Shown piece by piece: positions 26,388 through 34,560 of a DNA stretch of 64,000 nt (position 1 is the first letter of the stretch; each line of letters opens with the position of its first letter). This DNA comes from Chryseobacterium gleum (GTDB taxonomy: Bacteria > Bacteroidota > Bacteroidia > Flavobacteriales_D > Crocinitomicaceae): contig CAMDFN010000005.1 in assembly GCA_945897565.1 (NCBI GenBank), forward strand, positions 1 through 64,000. Reading direction: 5' to 3'. The notes under the pieces were generated by a model. It was not told where the DNA came from, did no database searches, and was given only the letters and a program-made list of their open reading frames with translations. The position numbers and the translations under genes are program-made.

Positions 26388-26396
26388 ATTAAAAAG

Positions 26397-27032
26397 ATGC
26401 GTGCTTTGACAAAACTTCCGGGCTATCTTTTGGCACTCACTTGGATGCTCTTTTTTGCGTGCAATGATGCCACTTCAAAAAGAACAATTTCCTTAGATGA
26501 AATCCGACCAACATCCACACAAAAAAGTAACCAAAAGGATCCGGAAAATGCTGCAGACACACTTCAACGCCTTCTCAATTTTTATGCCAATGACTCTGCC
26601 TCCTTGCAAATAGCCCACATCGAGCTCAATGACACCAACGACAAGTTTTTCCTCGATCGATTTAGTTTAACCAGGCAGCGCTATCTTCTCACGGACTCAC
26701 TTCAAAAGGACTTCCAATACAGTACCTGGTTTTTCAAGGACAGCAATTCCTGTACTGAAGCCTTCTACAATTGGCTCGATCAAGCAGGTAAAAACAAAAC
26801 GAGTGTTGCGCTCAGGACAGGAAACATTTGGAGCTCAAGTCATGATATCTATGTGGTTGCTGATCGACAAATACTAAAGATCAGTAGTACGCAACCTATT
26901 CACTTGAAAAAATGGTTGAACTGGTACAGTGGCACCCCAGAATTTACGACTTTTAAGTACATCATCTACGCCCAACCTAAGCAAAAAACAAAATGGTTGC
27001 AGCACACAAACAGTAAATCAAAAGCCTTATGA
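26397..27032 (+). CDS. Predicted lipoprotein of unknown function
   Basis: 211 residues. The N-terminus is hydrophobic, ending in a lipobox-like FFAC (Cys22). A Ser/Thr/Asn-rich linker runs to about residue 55, followed by a globular domain with aromatic motifs (FQYSTWFFKDSNSCTEAFYNWLD, then LKKWLNWYSGTPEF). No family is recognised. The stop overlaps the ATG of the 108-residue gene that follows (ATGA), so the two are probably functionally linked. Confidence 0.6.
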   Translation: MRALTKLPGYLLALTWMLFFACNDATSKRTISLDEIRPTSTQKSNQKDPENAADTLQRLLNFYANDSASLQIAHIELNDTNDKFFLDRFSLTRQRYLLTDSLQKDFQYSTWFFKDSNSCTEAFYNWLDQAGKNKTSVALRTGNIWSSSHDIYVVADRQILKISSTQPIHLKKWLNWYSGTPEFTTFKYIIYAQPKQKTKWLQHTNSKSKAL

Positions 27033-27355
27033 ATTTAGTCAATCGCGGATTTATTTTTATCAAGCCGAAGCCAGCATTTATTGCATGGGCGCTACAAATC
27101 GACCCTAAAATGCTCATCGATGAGCATGCTGAAGGCAGTGTTTACCTCATTGAAGAAGAATTTTGGGACGACGAACTATTGCTTGAGTCTTACGCCAAAA
27201 AAATAGCCAGCCATGAGTTCGGCAGCATTACCGAAGACCAAGAACGATGGGTCAAATGGACAACGAACGAGGACTTCGAAGCACTTTTTTTCGTAGAAAT
27301 AGGCTGCACTTGCATGGATTTACGCAAAGAACCTCTTCAGAAAGAGACCATATAA
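27029..27355 (+). CDS. Small acidic cytoplasmic protein of unknown function
   Basis: 108 residues, no signal peptide or membrane segment. Aromatic and acidic (FIFIKPKPAFIAWALQIDP, YLIEEEFWDDELLLESYAKKI, then WVKWTTNEDFEALFFVEIG), ending with a Cys-x-Cys (GCTCMDL). No family is recognised. It is translationally coupled to the lipoprotein upstream and ends 26 bp before the convergent CYTH gene. Confidence 0.6.
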   Translation: MNLVNRGFIFIKPKPAFIAWALQIDPKMLIDEHAEGSVYLIEEEFWDDELLLESYAKKIASHEFGSITEDQERWVKWTTNEDFEALFFVEIGCTCMDLRKEPLQKETI

Positions 27356-27381
27356 TAGTGCTCATCGAAGGTCAACAATAC

Positions 27382-27864
27382 CTACAAGCGATCAATTAAA
27401 TTTGAATTGAGGTAGGCTGGGTCAAACGTAACCTCTTCTGCTAACCAATCGGGTTTTGCAAAATATTGCTCTTCTTCTAAAAGTTCGAGTTCGGCAACTA
27501 CCAAACCCTCAAGGGCGCCATGAAAAACATCGAGTTCCCAGGTATCCGTACCGTTTTGAATGTAGTAGCGCGTTTTGTGCAGACAAGGTAAATCCGCTTC
27601 AGCGATCATGTCGTTGGCTTCATCTTGCGGAATTTCATATTCAAACTCGCTACGCGTAAGGCCAGTGCCTAATTTAATGGTGAAAAAAGCCATATTGTCG
27701 GTAACCCGAATGCGCACCGAGCGGTCGCTGCCACGCAATAAGTAAGCTTGCTTTAACTCGCGCTGACCAATACATTTTGCTTGTTTCCAAGTATCATTGG
27801 CCACCAGAAACTTCCGTTCTATTTCTTTCAAGATTCGAATTTTTGCATTATTTTTACCCCGCAT
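27382..27864 (-). CDS. CYTH-domain protein (triphosphate tunnel metalloenzyme)
   Basis: 160 residues. The ExExK signature (EIERKFLV) lies near residue 14, followed by RELKQAYLLRG, SVRIRV, FTIKLGTGLTRSEFEYEI and DTWELDVFHG, with alternating charged residues on tunnel strands. Bacterial single-domain CYTH proteins are usually inorganic triphosphatases; adenylate cyclase or thiamine triphosphatase activity is less likely. The 13 residues before EIERK are longer than usual, so the true start could be a TTG at the Leu12 codon. Confidence 0.85.
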   Translation of the reverse strand: MRGKNNAKIRILKEIERKFLVANDTWKQAKCIGQRELKQAYLLRGSDRSVRIRVTDNMAFFTIKLGTGLTRSEFEYEIPQDEANDMIAEADLPCLHKTRYYIQNGTDTWELDVFHGALEGLVVAELELLEEEQYFAKPDWLAEEVTFDPAYLNSNLIDRL

Positions 27865-27914
27865 GCAACTTAAAGATGTTGTTTAGCGTCAACACACAAA
27901 ACTAATCTTTCTCT

Positions 27915-28316
27915 ATGAAACTGCGCATTACTTTTTTCAGCTTGCTTTTCGCTAGCAGCTCTTTCTTCGCTCAAAAGTCTATAGACCAAGCAGGCGTTAA
28001 AATCACTACAGCTCCATTGCATTGCGATGTACCTTCAGAGGGCTACCAAGCCGACCTCATTGCCCTCACCATTGTGAATACAACCAATGAACTCAAAACT
28101 GTTTCTTACAGCTTTGAGTTGTATTACGATGAAAATTGCGCCACTTGCGGCCATGACGAATACCTCTACACACAAACTTTGCAGCCCAACCAAACCCTAC
28201 AAGGTGTTTGCTTAGACCGCAACAACATGGGGCTTACTATTTTTGACCACATGCCTGCACACCTCACCAAAACAAAACTAACCGACTTCAGTATCCGAAG
28301 CGTAACGGTTCAGTAA
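27915..28316 (+). CDS. Small secreted protein of unknown function
   Basis: 133 residues with a signal peptide ending SSFFAQ. The mature part is beta-rich (VKITTAPLHCDV, ALTIVNTTNELKTVSYSFELYYDE) with a short Cys pair (NCATCGHDEY). It is probably a small immunoglobulin-like periplasmic or surface domain; no family is recognised. It precedes the large T9SS type B gene by 22 bp and is likely co-transcribed with it. Confidence 0.65.
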   Translation: MKLRITFFSLLFASSSFFAQKSIDQAGVKITTAPLHCDVPSEGYQADLIALTIVNTTNELKTVSYSFELYYDENCATCGHDEYLYTQTLQPNQTLQGVCLDRNNMGLTIFDHMPAHLTKTKLTDFSIRSVTVQ

Positions 28317-28338
28317 TCTTACTACAACCCTACTATCC

Positions 28339-30585
28339 ATGAAACTTCAGCATCTCATCGCAGGTCTTGCGCTCACTTTAGGGTTTGTGCAACAAACACA
28401 AGCGCAATGCACTGTACAAGCCATTGCTCAAGACACCATCGTTCCATGTAACGGCTCCACCACGCTAAGTGTAAATGGCACCGGTACGAGTGTCGTGGCC
28501 TTCGGCGAAAGCTTTAATGCGGGCCAGCCCCTTGGCTGGGACTTCTCTCAAGTAGTTACCATTGCCAACAACACATGTGGGGTTCCTTCTATAGATGGTT
28601 CAGATTTCATGTGGATGGGTAACCAATCAGTAGCGCCGCGCGTCATGGCTACGGTTCCGCTCGATGTATCATCTGGCGGCACGGTTTGTTTTGAGATGCG
28701 TTATGCAATTCAAGCACAAGCCTCTCCTTGTGAAGGCCCCGATTTAGCTAGCGAAGGCGTTTACCTTCAATATTCCACAGACAACGGCGCCACCTGGACC
28801 ACCATGAACTACTGGAGCCCTAACGGCGGCTATGATTCTTACATGACTTCATGGAACACCTACTGCGAGAGCATCCCGGTGGCAGCCCAAACAGCCACAA
28901 CCAAATTCCGTTGGACACAACTCGCCGTTTCTGGCGCGCCCTACGACCACTGGGGCCTAGACAACATTGCCATTTCTGCAGCCATCCCGAACTACACCAT
29001 CACCTGGCTCCACGACAACTACGCCTACCCTACTGGCGTTTACACGGGCAACAACCCAACGCCCGTTTCGCCAACAGGCACCACAAGCTACATTGTCATG
29101 ATGACCGACAGCACCAACATTTGCTACGACACCATCACCTTGTTCATCTCTTATCCGCAAATCGATAACATTATTGAAAACAACCCTACCTGCGGAAGTA
29201 GCAATGGCAGTTTAGATGCAAGTGCATCCGGAGGAGCCGGTGGCTATACCTACAGCATTGACAATGGGCTCAATTTTCAACCTACAGGAACCTTCAGTGG
29301 CCTTGGTATAAACAATTACACCGTTATTTTAGTAGATCAAAACAACTGTTCTGACACCATGCAAGCAGCCTTAATTGGTGTCGACTCGGTAGAAATCAGC
29401 AATATGGTTGTCACCACCACCACCTGCGGTCTAGACAACGGCATCATCGACCTCACAATTACAGGTGGTACGCCCACATATCAATACAGTTTAACCAATG
29501 GTTCCACTTTCTCCGCGAGTCCAGTTTTCAACAACCTCGTACCCGGAACTTACCAAGTTTATGTAGAAGACGTAAATGGTTGTTTTGACTCCACTACAGC
29601 CACCATATATCCATCCACCAACCCACTCTTAGGTCAAACGACAAGTACGCTTGAATTTTGCAGTTTACAAGACGGTAGCATCAGCACGAGTGCCACACTC
29701 GGTGTTGCTCCTTATGTTTTTGTTTTACATCAAGGACCTACTCTTGTGGCAACTAGCCCAACTGGCGCCTTCGACAACTTGCATTCAGGCAGTTATTGGG
29801 TAACCGTGATCGATCAAATTGGCTGTGCAGATAGCACCTTAATGGTTGTGGATAGCATTCCAGCACCAATTTCTCCTATGGTAGACACCGTCTTGTGTAA
29901 CCTCACGCTACAAACTTTTGGCGTGCTTTCCTATACGGGTAGCAATTGGTCTGCCAACTCAACTGACATCACGTTTAGCAATGCTACAGGTCAGAACCCA
30001 TTAATTACTGCCGACAACTCCGGTATTTATTTGATCAATCTTCAGGATACCGTTTGTAATTTCAACGAAACCTTCAGCCTGACTTTTGTAGCCGACCCCT
30101 TCACCTCCATTATAGACACCACGCTTTGTATTGGAGAAACCGCTACACTTGCCGCTGTTCAACAACCACAAAACGTCAGTTACCTCTGGAGCACAGGAGC
30201 AACTACGCCTACTATTCAGGTCACCGAACCAGGCAACTACCTCATTTCTACCACGAACATGTGTGGCACAGTCTTAGACACCGCAAGCATCGATTTCTAC
30301 TTTTGTGATATCGATTTACCAAATGTATTTACACCAAACGGAGATGGCAACAACGACTACTTCCAAATGTTGTTCTATGGTGGCCTCAGTACTTTTGAAT
30401 GCATCATCGTGAACCGTTGGGGAAATACCGTTCGCGAATTCAATAACCCTGCATTCCAATGGGATGGAACCGATGAAAAAGGTGATCAAATGGAAGAGGG
30501 CGTTTATTTTTACGTAGCCCGCACAGTGACAAACGCCGGCGACGAAATTGAAAAACACGGCCTTGTTCACCTCGTAAGAGAATAG
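28339..30585 (+). CDS. Large secreted protein: reelin-like domain, SprB-type repeats, T9SS type B sorting domain
   Basis: 748 residues. Signal peptide to about 23 (QTQAQ). Residues about 50-215 resemble a reelin subrepeat: EGVYLQYSTDNGATW, then TTKFRWTQL and DHWGLDNIAI. Three SprB-like repeats follow at about 281, 358 and 435 (CGSSNGS, CGLDNGI, CSLQDGS, each followed by a Y-x-Y-S or Y-x-F segment and G-x-Y-x-V). From about 655 comes the gliding-associated C-terminal domain: NVFTPNGDGNNDYF, IVNRWGNTV, WDGTDEKGDQMEEGVYFY. It is expected to be exported by the T9SS through the SprF/PorP route; adhesion or gliding is inferred. Confidence 0.88.
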   Translation: MKLQHLIAGLALTLGFVQQTQAQCTVQAIAQDTIVPCNGSTTLSVNGTGTSVVAFGESFNAGQPLGWDFSQVVTIANNTCGVPSIDGSDFMWMGNQSVAPRVMATVPLDVSSGGTVCFEMRYAIQAQASPCEGPDLASEGVYLQYSTDNGATWTTMNYWSPNGGYDSYMTSWNTYCESIPVAAQTATTKFRWTQLAVSGAPYDHWGLDNIAISAAIPNYTITWLHDNYAYPTGVYTGNNPTPVSPTGTTSYIVMMTDSTNICYDTITLFISYPQIDNIIENNPTCGSSNGSLDASASGGAGGYTYSIDNGLNFQPTGTFSGLGINNYTVILVDQNNCSDTMQAALIGVDSVEISNMVVTTTTCGLDNGIIDLTITGGTPTYQYSLTNGSTFSASPVFNNLVPGTYQVYVEDVNGCFDSTTATIYPSTNPLLGQTTSTLEFCSLQDGSISTSATLGVAPYVFVLHQGPTLVATSPTGAFDNLHSGSYWVTVIDQIGCADSTLMVVDSIPAPISPMVDTVLCNLTLQTFGVLSYTGSNWSANSTDITFSNATGQNPLITADNSGIYLINLQDTVCNFNETFSLTFVADPFTSIIDTTLCIGETATLAAVQQPQNVSYLWSTGATTPTIQVTEPGNYLISTTNMCGTVLDTASIDFYFCDIDLPNVFTPNGDGNNDYFQMLFYGGLSTFECIIVNRWGNTVREFNNPAFQWDGTDEKGDQMEEGVYFYVARTVTNAGDEIEKHGLVHLVRE

Positions 30586-30595
30586 CATTAATTGC

Positions 30596-30603
30596 TATCT
30601 TTG
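30596..30603 (+). promoter_or_regulatory. Candidate -7 element at the start of the sugar dehydratase gene
   Basis: TATCTTTG, an exact TAnnTTTG match, 10 bp after the stop of the T9SS gene. If used, transcription would begin at about 30607-30611, and the protein would have to start at the GTG at 30607 or later. No TTG at -33 is visible. Confidence 0.4.
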
Positions 30604-30606
30604 TGT

Positions 30607-32484
30607 GTGCTCGAACTCAAGAAAAATACACCAAGATGGGTAATTGTCGCTTTTGACTTACTGATTCATCTGTTTGCCTTATTTTTTGCCTACTTAATCC
30701 GCTTTGACCTCAAAGCGGATTTTTCATTAATAGCCAACGAATGGGCCATTTTATCGAAATCTATTTGGTATTTCATAGCTGTCAAAATTTCAGTATTTGC
30801 TGCCTTCCAGATCCATCAAGGTATTGTAAGACATAGCTCTACTGCAGATTTTAAACGTATTTTTATGGCTGAAATCACCGCTACATTGCTCTTTATTTTG
30901 GGTAGCATGGTGCGTTTTTATCAGCTCGATGGCCTTTTCTTGTTTCCGAATTCAGTGCTCGTGATGGAGTTTATCTTTAGTACGGCATTTGTTATTTCGG
31001 GGCGTTTTGTTGTCAAACTTCTCTATCTTGAATACACAAGAGATAAGGGAGAAGAAGAAGCAATTCTCATTTTTGGAGCCGGGATTTCTGGCCAACTCAC
31101 CAAGCGCTTGATAGAAAAAGATACCGCCAACTTGCAGCACGTCATTGGTTTTATCGACGATGCCGCTCATTTGAAAGGCAAACGCATTGAAGGTGCTAAA
31201 GTGTATCCACTCACAGCACTCGCCAAGCTCAAAGAAAAATACAAAGTAGCTACACTTGTGATCGCCGTCCAACAGATAGAGCGCAACAAACTACAAGAAC
31301 TTGCAGAAATAGCCCTCGATTTAGGACTGCAGATCAAGCGCGTGCCCGAAGCGCGCGCCTGGGTAAATGGTGCATTTGAAGTGCGCAATCTCAAAAAAAT
31401 CGATATCAACAGTTTGTTGGGCCGGGCAGTTATTGCGCTCAACAATCCCAAACTTGAAAAGCATTTTTTCAATAAGACCATTTTAGTCACTGGCGCGGCA
31501 GGGAGTATCGGCAGCGGATTGGCAACAGCACTTTTACAGTACAAAGTCGCGAAACTCATTTTTCTAGATCAAGCAGAATCTGCACTTTTTGAACTCGAAC
31601 AGCGCTTTAAGCAACACCCCAACTCCGTTCAAATTGAATATGTCATCGGCGATATCTGCGATACACAGCGCATGCAACGGCTTTTTGCCTTGTACCAACC
31701 TCAGATTATCTTTCATGCAGCTGCTTATAAACATGTGCCTTTAATGGAGGCCAACCCTGCGGAGGCCATCAGAAACAACATCGGCGGTACCCAACTCCTT
31801 GCGCAATTAGCCGCGCAACACCAAGCCGAACAATTCATCATGATTTCGACAGACAAGGCCGTCAACCCTACCAATGTTATGGGCGCCTCTAAGCGTGTTG
31901 CCGAAATGTTGGTCAGTGAACTCGATTCCGAACAACAAACCGCTTACATCACCACACGTTTTGGCAATGTTTTGGGTTCAAATGGTTCGGTTATTCCGCT
32001 TTTTGAAAAGCAAATTGCCAATGGTGGGCCAATTACGCTTACCGACGAACGCATCACGCGCTTCTTCATGACGATCCCAGAGGCCTGTCAGCTGGTACTT
32101 GAAGCGGCCACTATGGGCAACGGTGGTGAAATTTTTGTTTTTGACATGGGCGCACCCGTCAAAATCCTGGACTTGGCCAAAAAAATGATCCAACTTTCTG
32201 GACTTCGGCCTTATACCGATATCGATATTCAATTAACGGGCCTGCGACCCGGTGAAAAACTATTTGAAGAAGTATTGGCCAACGCTGAAAATACCATCAC
32301 AACCTATCATCCGCAAATCTTGATCGCACAAACAAGACCAACAAGCCCTGATCAAAACCAACTCATCAAAGAACTCTTGGCAACAGTTGGTCAGCAAGAA
32401 AATGAGGCCAGTGTGCGCCTCATGAAACAAATCGTACCTGAATTTATCTCCAACAACTCCTCTTTTCAAAAACTTGACACATGA
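30607..32484 (+). CDS. Membrane nucleoside-diphosphate-sugar 4,6-dehydratase (PglF/WbpM/CapD-like)
   Basis: About 625 residues. The start is uncertain: GTG at 30607, or TTG at 30592 or 30601; no ATG is close. Four hydrophobic segments lie in the first 140 residues. A CoA-binding_3-like Rossmann domain follows (AILIFGAGISGQLTKRL). The short-chain dehydratase domain begins near residue 290: TGAAGSIGSGL binds NAD, then STDKAVNPTNVMGASKR carries the catalytic region, and LRPGEKLFEE closes it. Expected reaction: UDP-GlcNAc to a 4-keto-6-deoxy sugar for surface glycans. It overlaps the next gene by 4 bp. Confidence 0.85.
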   Translation: MLELKKNTPRWVIVAFDLLIHLFALFFAYLIRFDLKADFSLIANEWAILSKSIWYFIAVKISVFAAFQIHQGIVRHSSTADFKRIFMAEITATLLFILGSMVRFYQLDGLFLFPNSVLVMEFIFSTAFVISGRFVVKLLYLEYTRDKGEEEAILIFGAGISGQLTKRLIEKDTANLQHVIGFIDDAAHLKGKRIEGAKVYPLTALAKLKEKYKVATLVIAVQQIERNKLQELAEIALDLGLQIKRVPEARAWVNGAFEVRNLKKIDINSLLGRAVIALNNPKLEKHFFNKTILVTGAAGSIGSGLATALLQYKVAKLIFLDQAESALFELEQRFKQHPNSVQIEYVIGDICDTQRMQRLFALYQPQIIFHAAAYKHVPLMEANPAEAIRNNIGGTQLLAQLAAQHQAEQFIMISTDKAVNPTNVMGASKRVAEMLVSELDSEQQTAYITTRFGNVLGSNGSVIPLFEKQIANGGPITLTDERITRFFMTIPEACQLVLEAATMGNGGEIFVFDMGAPVKILDLAKKMIQLSGLRPYTDIDIQLTGLRPGEKLFEEVLANAENTITTYHPQILIAQTRPTSPDQNQLIKELLATVGQQENEASVRLMKQIVPEFISNNSSFQKLDT

Positions 32485-32879
32485 TCCAACCCGCAGCCAT
32501 TCAAGTCCGGCTTACTGACATCGATATTTTAGGGCACGTCAACAACTCCATTTATTTGACCTATTTCGAAATGACCCGCATCCATTACTTTGGTCACTTG
32601 GTTGGGCCCGATTGGGATTGGATGGAAAACGGAGTAGTTTTGGTTCAAAATGAGGTAAATTACCACCTCCCTGTCTTTTTATATGACCAACCTGAAATAC
32701 ACATGTTCTGTAACAAAATTGGTCAAAAGAGTTTCACGCTGAGTTACGAACTTTATGTCAAAAACGAACTCAGAACAAGCGGAAGCAGTACACTCGTAGG
32801 TTTCAATTCAAATCAAAAAACAAGTATAGAAATTCCTGAAAAAATGCGTGCGGCGCTTTTACAATTGCCTCAAAAATAA
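32481..32879 (+). CDS. Acyl-CoA thioesterase (4-hydroxybenzoyl-CoA thioesterase family, hotdog fold)
   Basis: 132 residues, typical family length. RLTDIDILGHVNNSIYLTYFEMTR is the YbgC/FadM-type signature, with the catalytic Asp in the DxLGHVNN motif. Expected reaction: hydrolysis of a short or aromatic acyl-CoA. The ATG overlaps the sugar dehydratase stop (ATGA). The link between the two is not obvious and may be only co-transcription. Confidence 0.88.
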   Translation: MIQPAAIQVRLTDIDILGHVNNSIYLTYFEMTRIHYFGHLVGPDWDWMENGVVLVQNEVNYHLPVFLYDQPEIHMFCNKIGQKSFTLSYELYVKNELRTSGSSTLVGFNSNQKTSIEIPEKMRAALLQLPQK

Positions 32880-32889
32880 ATTCAAAACG

Positions 32890-33792
32890 ATGAAGAGCTG
32901 TCTTTTTACTTTGTTGTTGCTATTATGCTTTGGTAACTCTGCTCAGGCACAAGTTCCGGAACCTTGCAAAGCAACTAGGCAAGTTTGCCCCATGAACAAC
33001 GTTAAATTTTGTCATGAGAGCGTGGCTTTTGATGAAGATCACAACCTGTATTTATTGCGCAAAGACTACGCTACACCCTACACAGGCGCATGTGTGAGCT
33101 GTTATCCAAGTTTTGTAATTGAAGAAAAATTGAACTTCAGCAACGGCAGACGCCAAGGAACCGATACCTCCTTTTACAAAAGCGGCTGCTTACAATCGAT
33201 ACAAAGTTATCAGATAGGCCTTCAAGACGGACCAACCTACGTTTATTACGACTCCACCAACCTTGTGCAATATGAAATTTGGTATAAAGGTGGTCAACTT
33301 CATGGGCCTTCTATTCAGTTTAACCTTCATTCAGGGGACACACTCACTTATAAACATTACAAAGGCGGTAAACTAGATGGGCCACAACGCACTTACCTAC
33401 CCAATGGCCAATTAAGAAAAGTGAGCAACTACCTTGAAGGCTTGGCAGAAGGCGCTCAAATCACCTACAATGCGAGTGGGCAAAAAGAAAGTGAACTTTA
33501 TTTCAAAGCAGGCAAGAAACACAGCACCTGGACCTACTATTTTGACAGCGGTAAAACCGCCCGAACCGAAACCTGGAAAGAAGGCAAAAAGAATGGCGTA
33601 TTTCTAAGCTACAACGAATTAGGAAAAATTCTGAGTACCGAAAAATATGCTGCTGGGCTTCCGATAGGCTTGCATCAGACGTTTTACGCCGACGGCAAAC
33701 TCAATTACTCCTGCGCTTACTCCAACAAAGGAGAAAAAATGGAAGAATACGTGATTGACCAATACGGTGTCAAAAAGCAGTTGTTTCCTTAA
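32890..33792 (+). CDS. Secreted MORN-variant (YwqK-like) repeat protein
   Basis: 300 residues from the ATG at 32890, which gives a signal peptide ending NSAQAQ; the reading from 32848 adds an unlikely basic leader inside the thioesterase gene. Repeats of the type Y-x-G-G-x-L-x-G-x-x-x-x-Y follow from about residue 80 (YKGGQLHGPSIQF, YKGGKLDGPQRTYLPNGQLRKV, FKAGKKHSTWTYYFDSG). Six Cys lie in the first 80 residues of the mature part. Function is unknown. It resembles the larger protein at 4427-6343 in repeat type only. Confidence 0.8.
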   Translation: MKSCLFTLLLLLCFGNSAQAQVPEPCKATRQVCPMNNVKFCHESVAFDEDHNLYLLRKDYATPYTGACVSCYPSFVIEEKLNFSNGRRQGTDTSFYKSGCLQSIQSYQIGLQDGPTYVYYDSTNLVQYEIWYKGGQLHGPSIQFNLHSGDTLTYKHYKGGKLDGPQRTYLPNGQLRKVSNYLEGLAEGAQITYNASGQKESELYFKAGKKHSTWTYYFDSGKTARTETWKEGKKNGVFLSYNELGKILSTEKYAAGLPIGLHQTFYADGKLNYSCAYSNKGEKMEEYVIDQYGVKKQLFP

Positions 33793-34529
33793 ATCAAACC
33801 GAAGAACAGCAATATGCCCATCAGGAGTAAAGCGACGCCCACAACAACAGAAAGATATTTATGATCTATTTTCTGAATGTATTTCTTTCCGATTAAAGTG
33901 CCAACTAACGCCGACGGAACCCCGAGAAAGATGAAGTAAGAGGGCTCGTAATGAACAAACCAAGAACTTGAAAAATAAACCCCAACTCTAGTTAAATCAA
34001 CTAACAGAGAAATGATTGCTGTTGTGGCGACAAAAACAAGAGGATTGAGCTTCAATTGCGACAAAAATAAGGCCCTCAATGCACCCTGATGACCAGAAAA
34101 ACCGCCAAAAAAACCACTTAGACTGCCTCCAATGCGCAGCGCCCAAGGACCGCGAAGGGGTAATTTCCAATGAAAGAGCTCTAAAAGCGCAAATATCACG
34201 AGAATAATTCCAAAAACGGGCTTCAATTGAGCACCTCTAGAAAATGTTAAATCATTTAGAATGTTCGCGCCTAAAAATGCAAAAATGAGCGCAGGGACAC
34301 CAAAATTTCGAAATAAATGCCAATCTATAGACCGCGCCGTTAGGGCTACTTTTAGGATATTATTGCAAAGATGTACAATGCCCGCCATGAGCACCGCAAG
34401 CGGGGCATCCCAATAAATCATAAATACAGGCACTAATATAGTGTTGAGCCCAAAACCAGTAAAAAAAGTGGCGAGCGCCCCTAAAAAAGGCGCTAAAATT
34501 ACGAGGGCAAACAACAGCAAAACATCCAT
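33789..34529 (-). CDS. TSUP (TauE/SafE) family anion permease
   Basis: 246 residues from the ATG at 34529; a TTG at 34550 would sit on the -7 boxes. About eight hydrophobic segments, with paralogous motifs FTGFGLNTILVPVF and LSGFFGGFSGHQGALRALF. The second motif (GGFSGHQGALR) marks a subgroup different from the sulfite exporter at 8069-8902. The substrate is unknown. The stop overlaps the convergent MORN gene by 4 bp; the start is divergent from the threonine aldolase. Confidence 0.82.
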   Translation of the reverse strand: MDVLLLFALVILAPFLGALATFFTGFGLNTILVPVFMIYWDAPLAVLMAGIVHLCNNILKVALTARSIDWHLFRNFGVPALIFAFLGANILNDLTFSRGAQLKPVFGIILVIFALLELFHWKLPLRGPWALRIGGSLSGFFGGFSGHQGALRALFLSQLKLNPLVFVATTAIISLLVDLTRVGVYFSSSWFVHYEPSYFIFLGVPSALVGTLIGKKYIQKIDHKYLSVVVGVALLLMGILLFFGLI

Positions 34530-34538
34530 GTGAAGTTG

Positions 34539-34546
34539 TATTTTTG
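34539..34546 (+). promoter_or_regulatory. -7 element of the threonine aldolase gene
   Basis: TATTTTTG, an exact TAnnTTTG match, 14 bp before the ATG at 34561. The divergent gap is only 31 bp. The opposing minus-strand box is 1 bp away. Confidence 0.4.
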
Positions 34547-34547
34547 T

Positions 34548-34555
34548 CAAAAGTA
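34548..34555 (-). promoter_or_regulatory. -7 element of the TSUP permease gene
   Basis: TACTTTTG on the minus strand, an exact TAnnTTTG match, 18 bp before the ATG at 34529. It faces the plus-strand box 34539-34546. No TTG at -33 is visible. Confidence 0.4.
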
Positions 34556-34560
34556 CTAAT

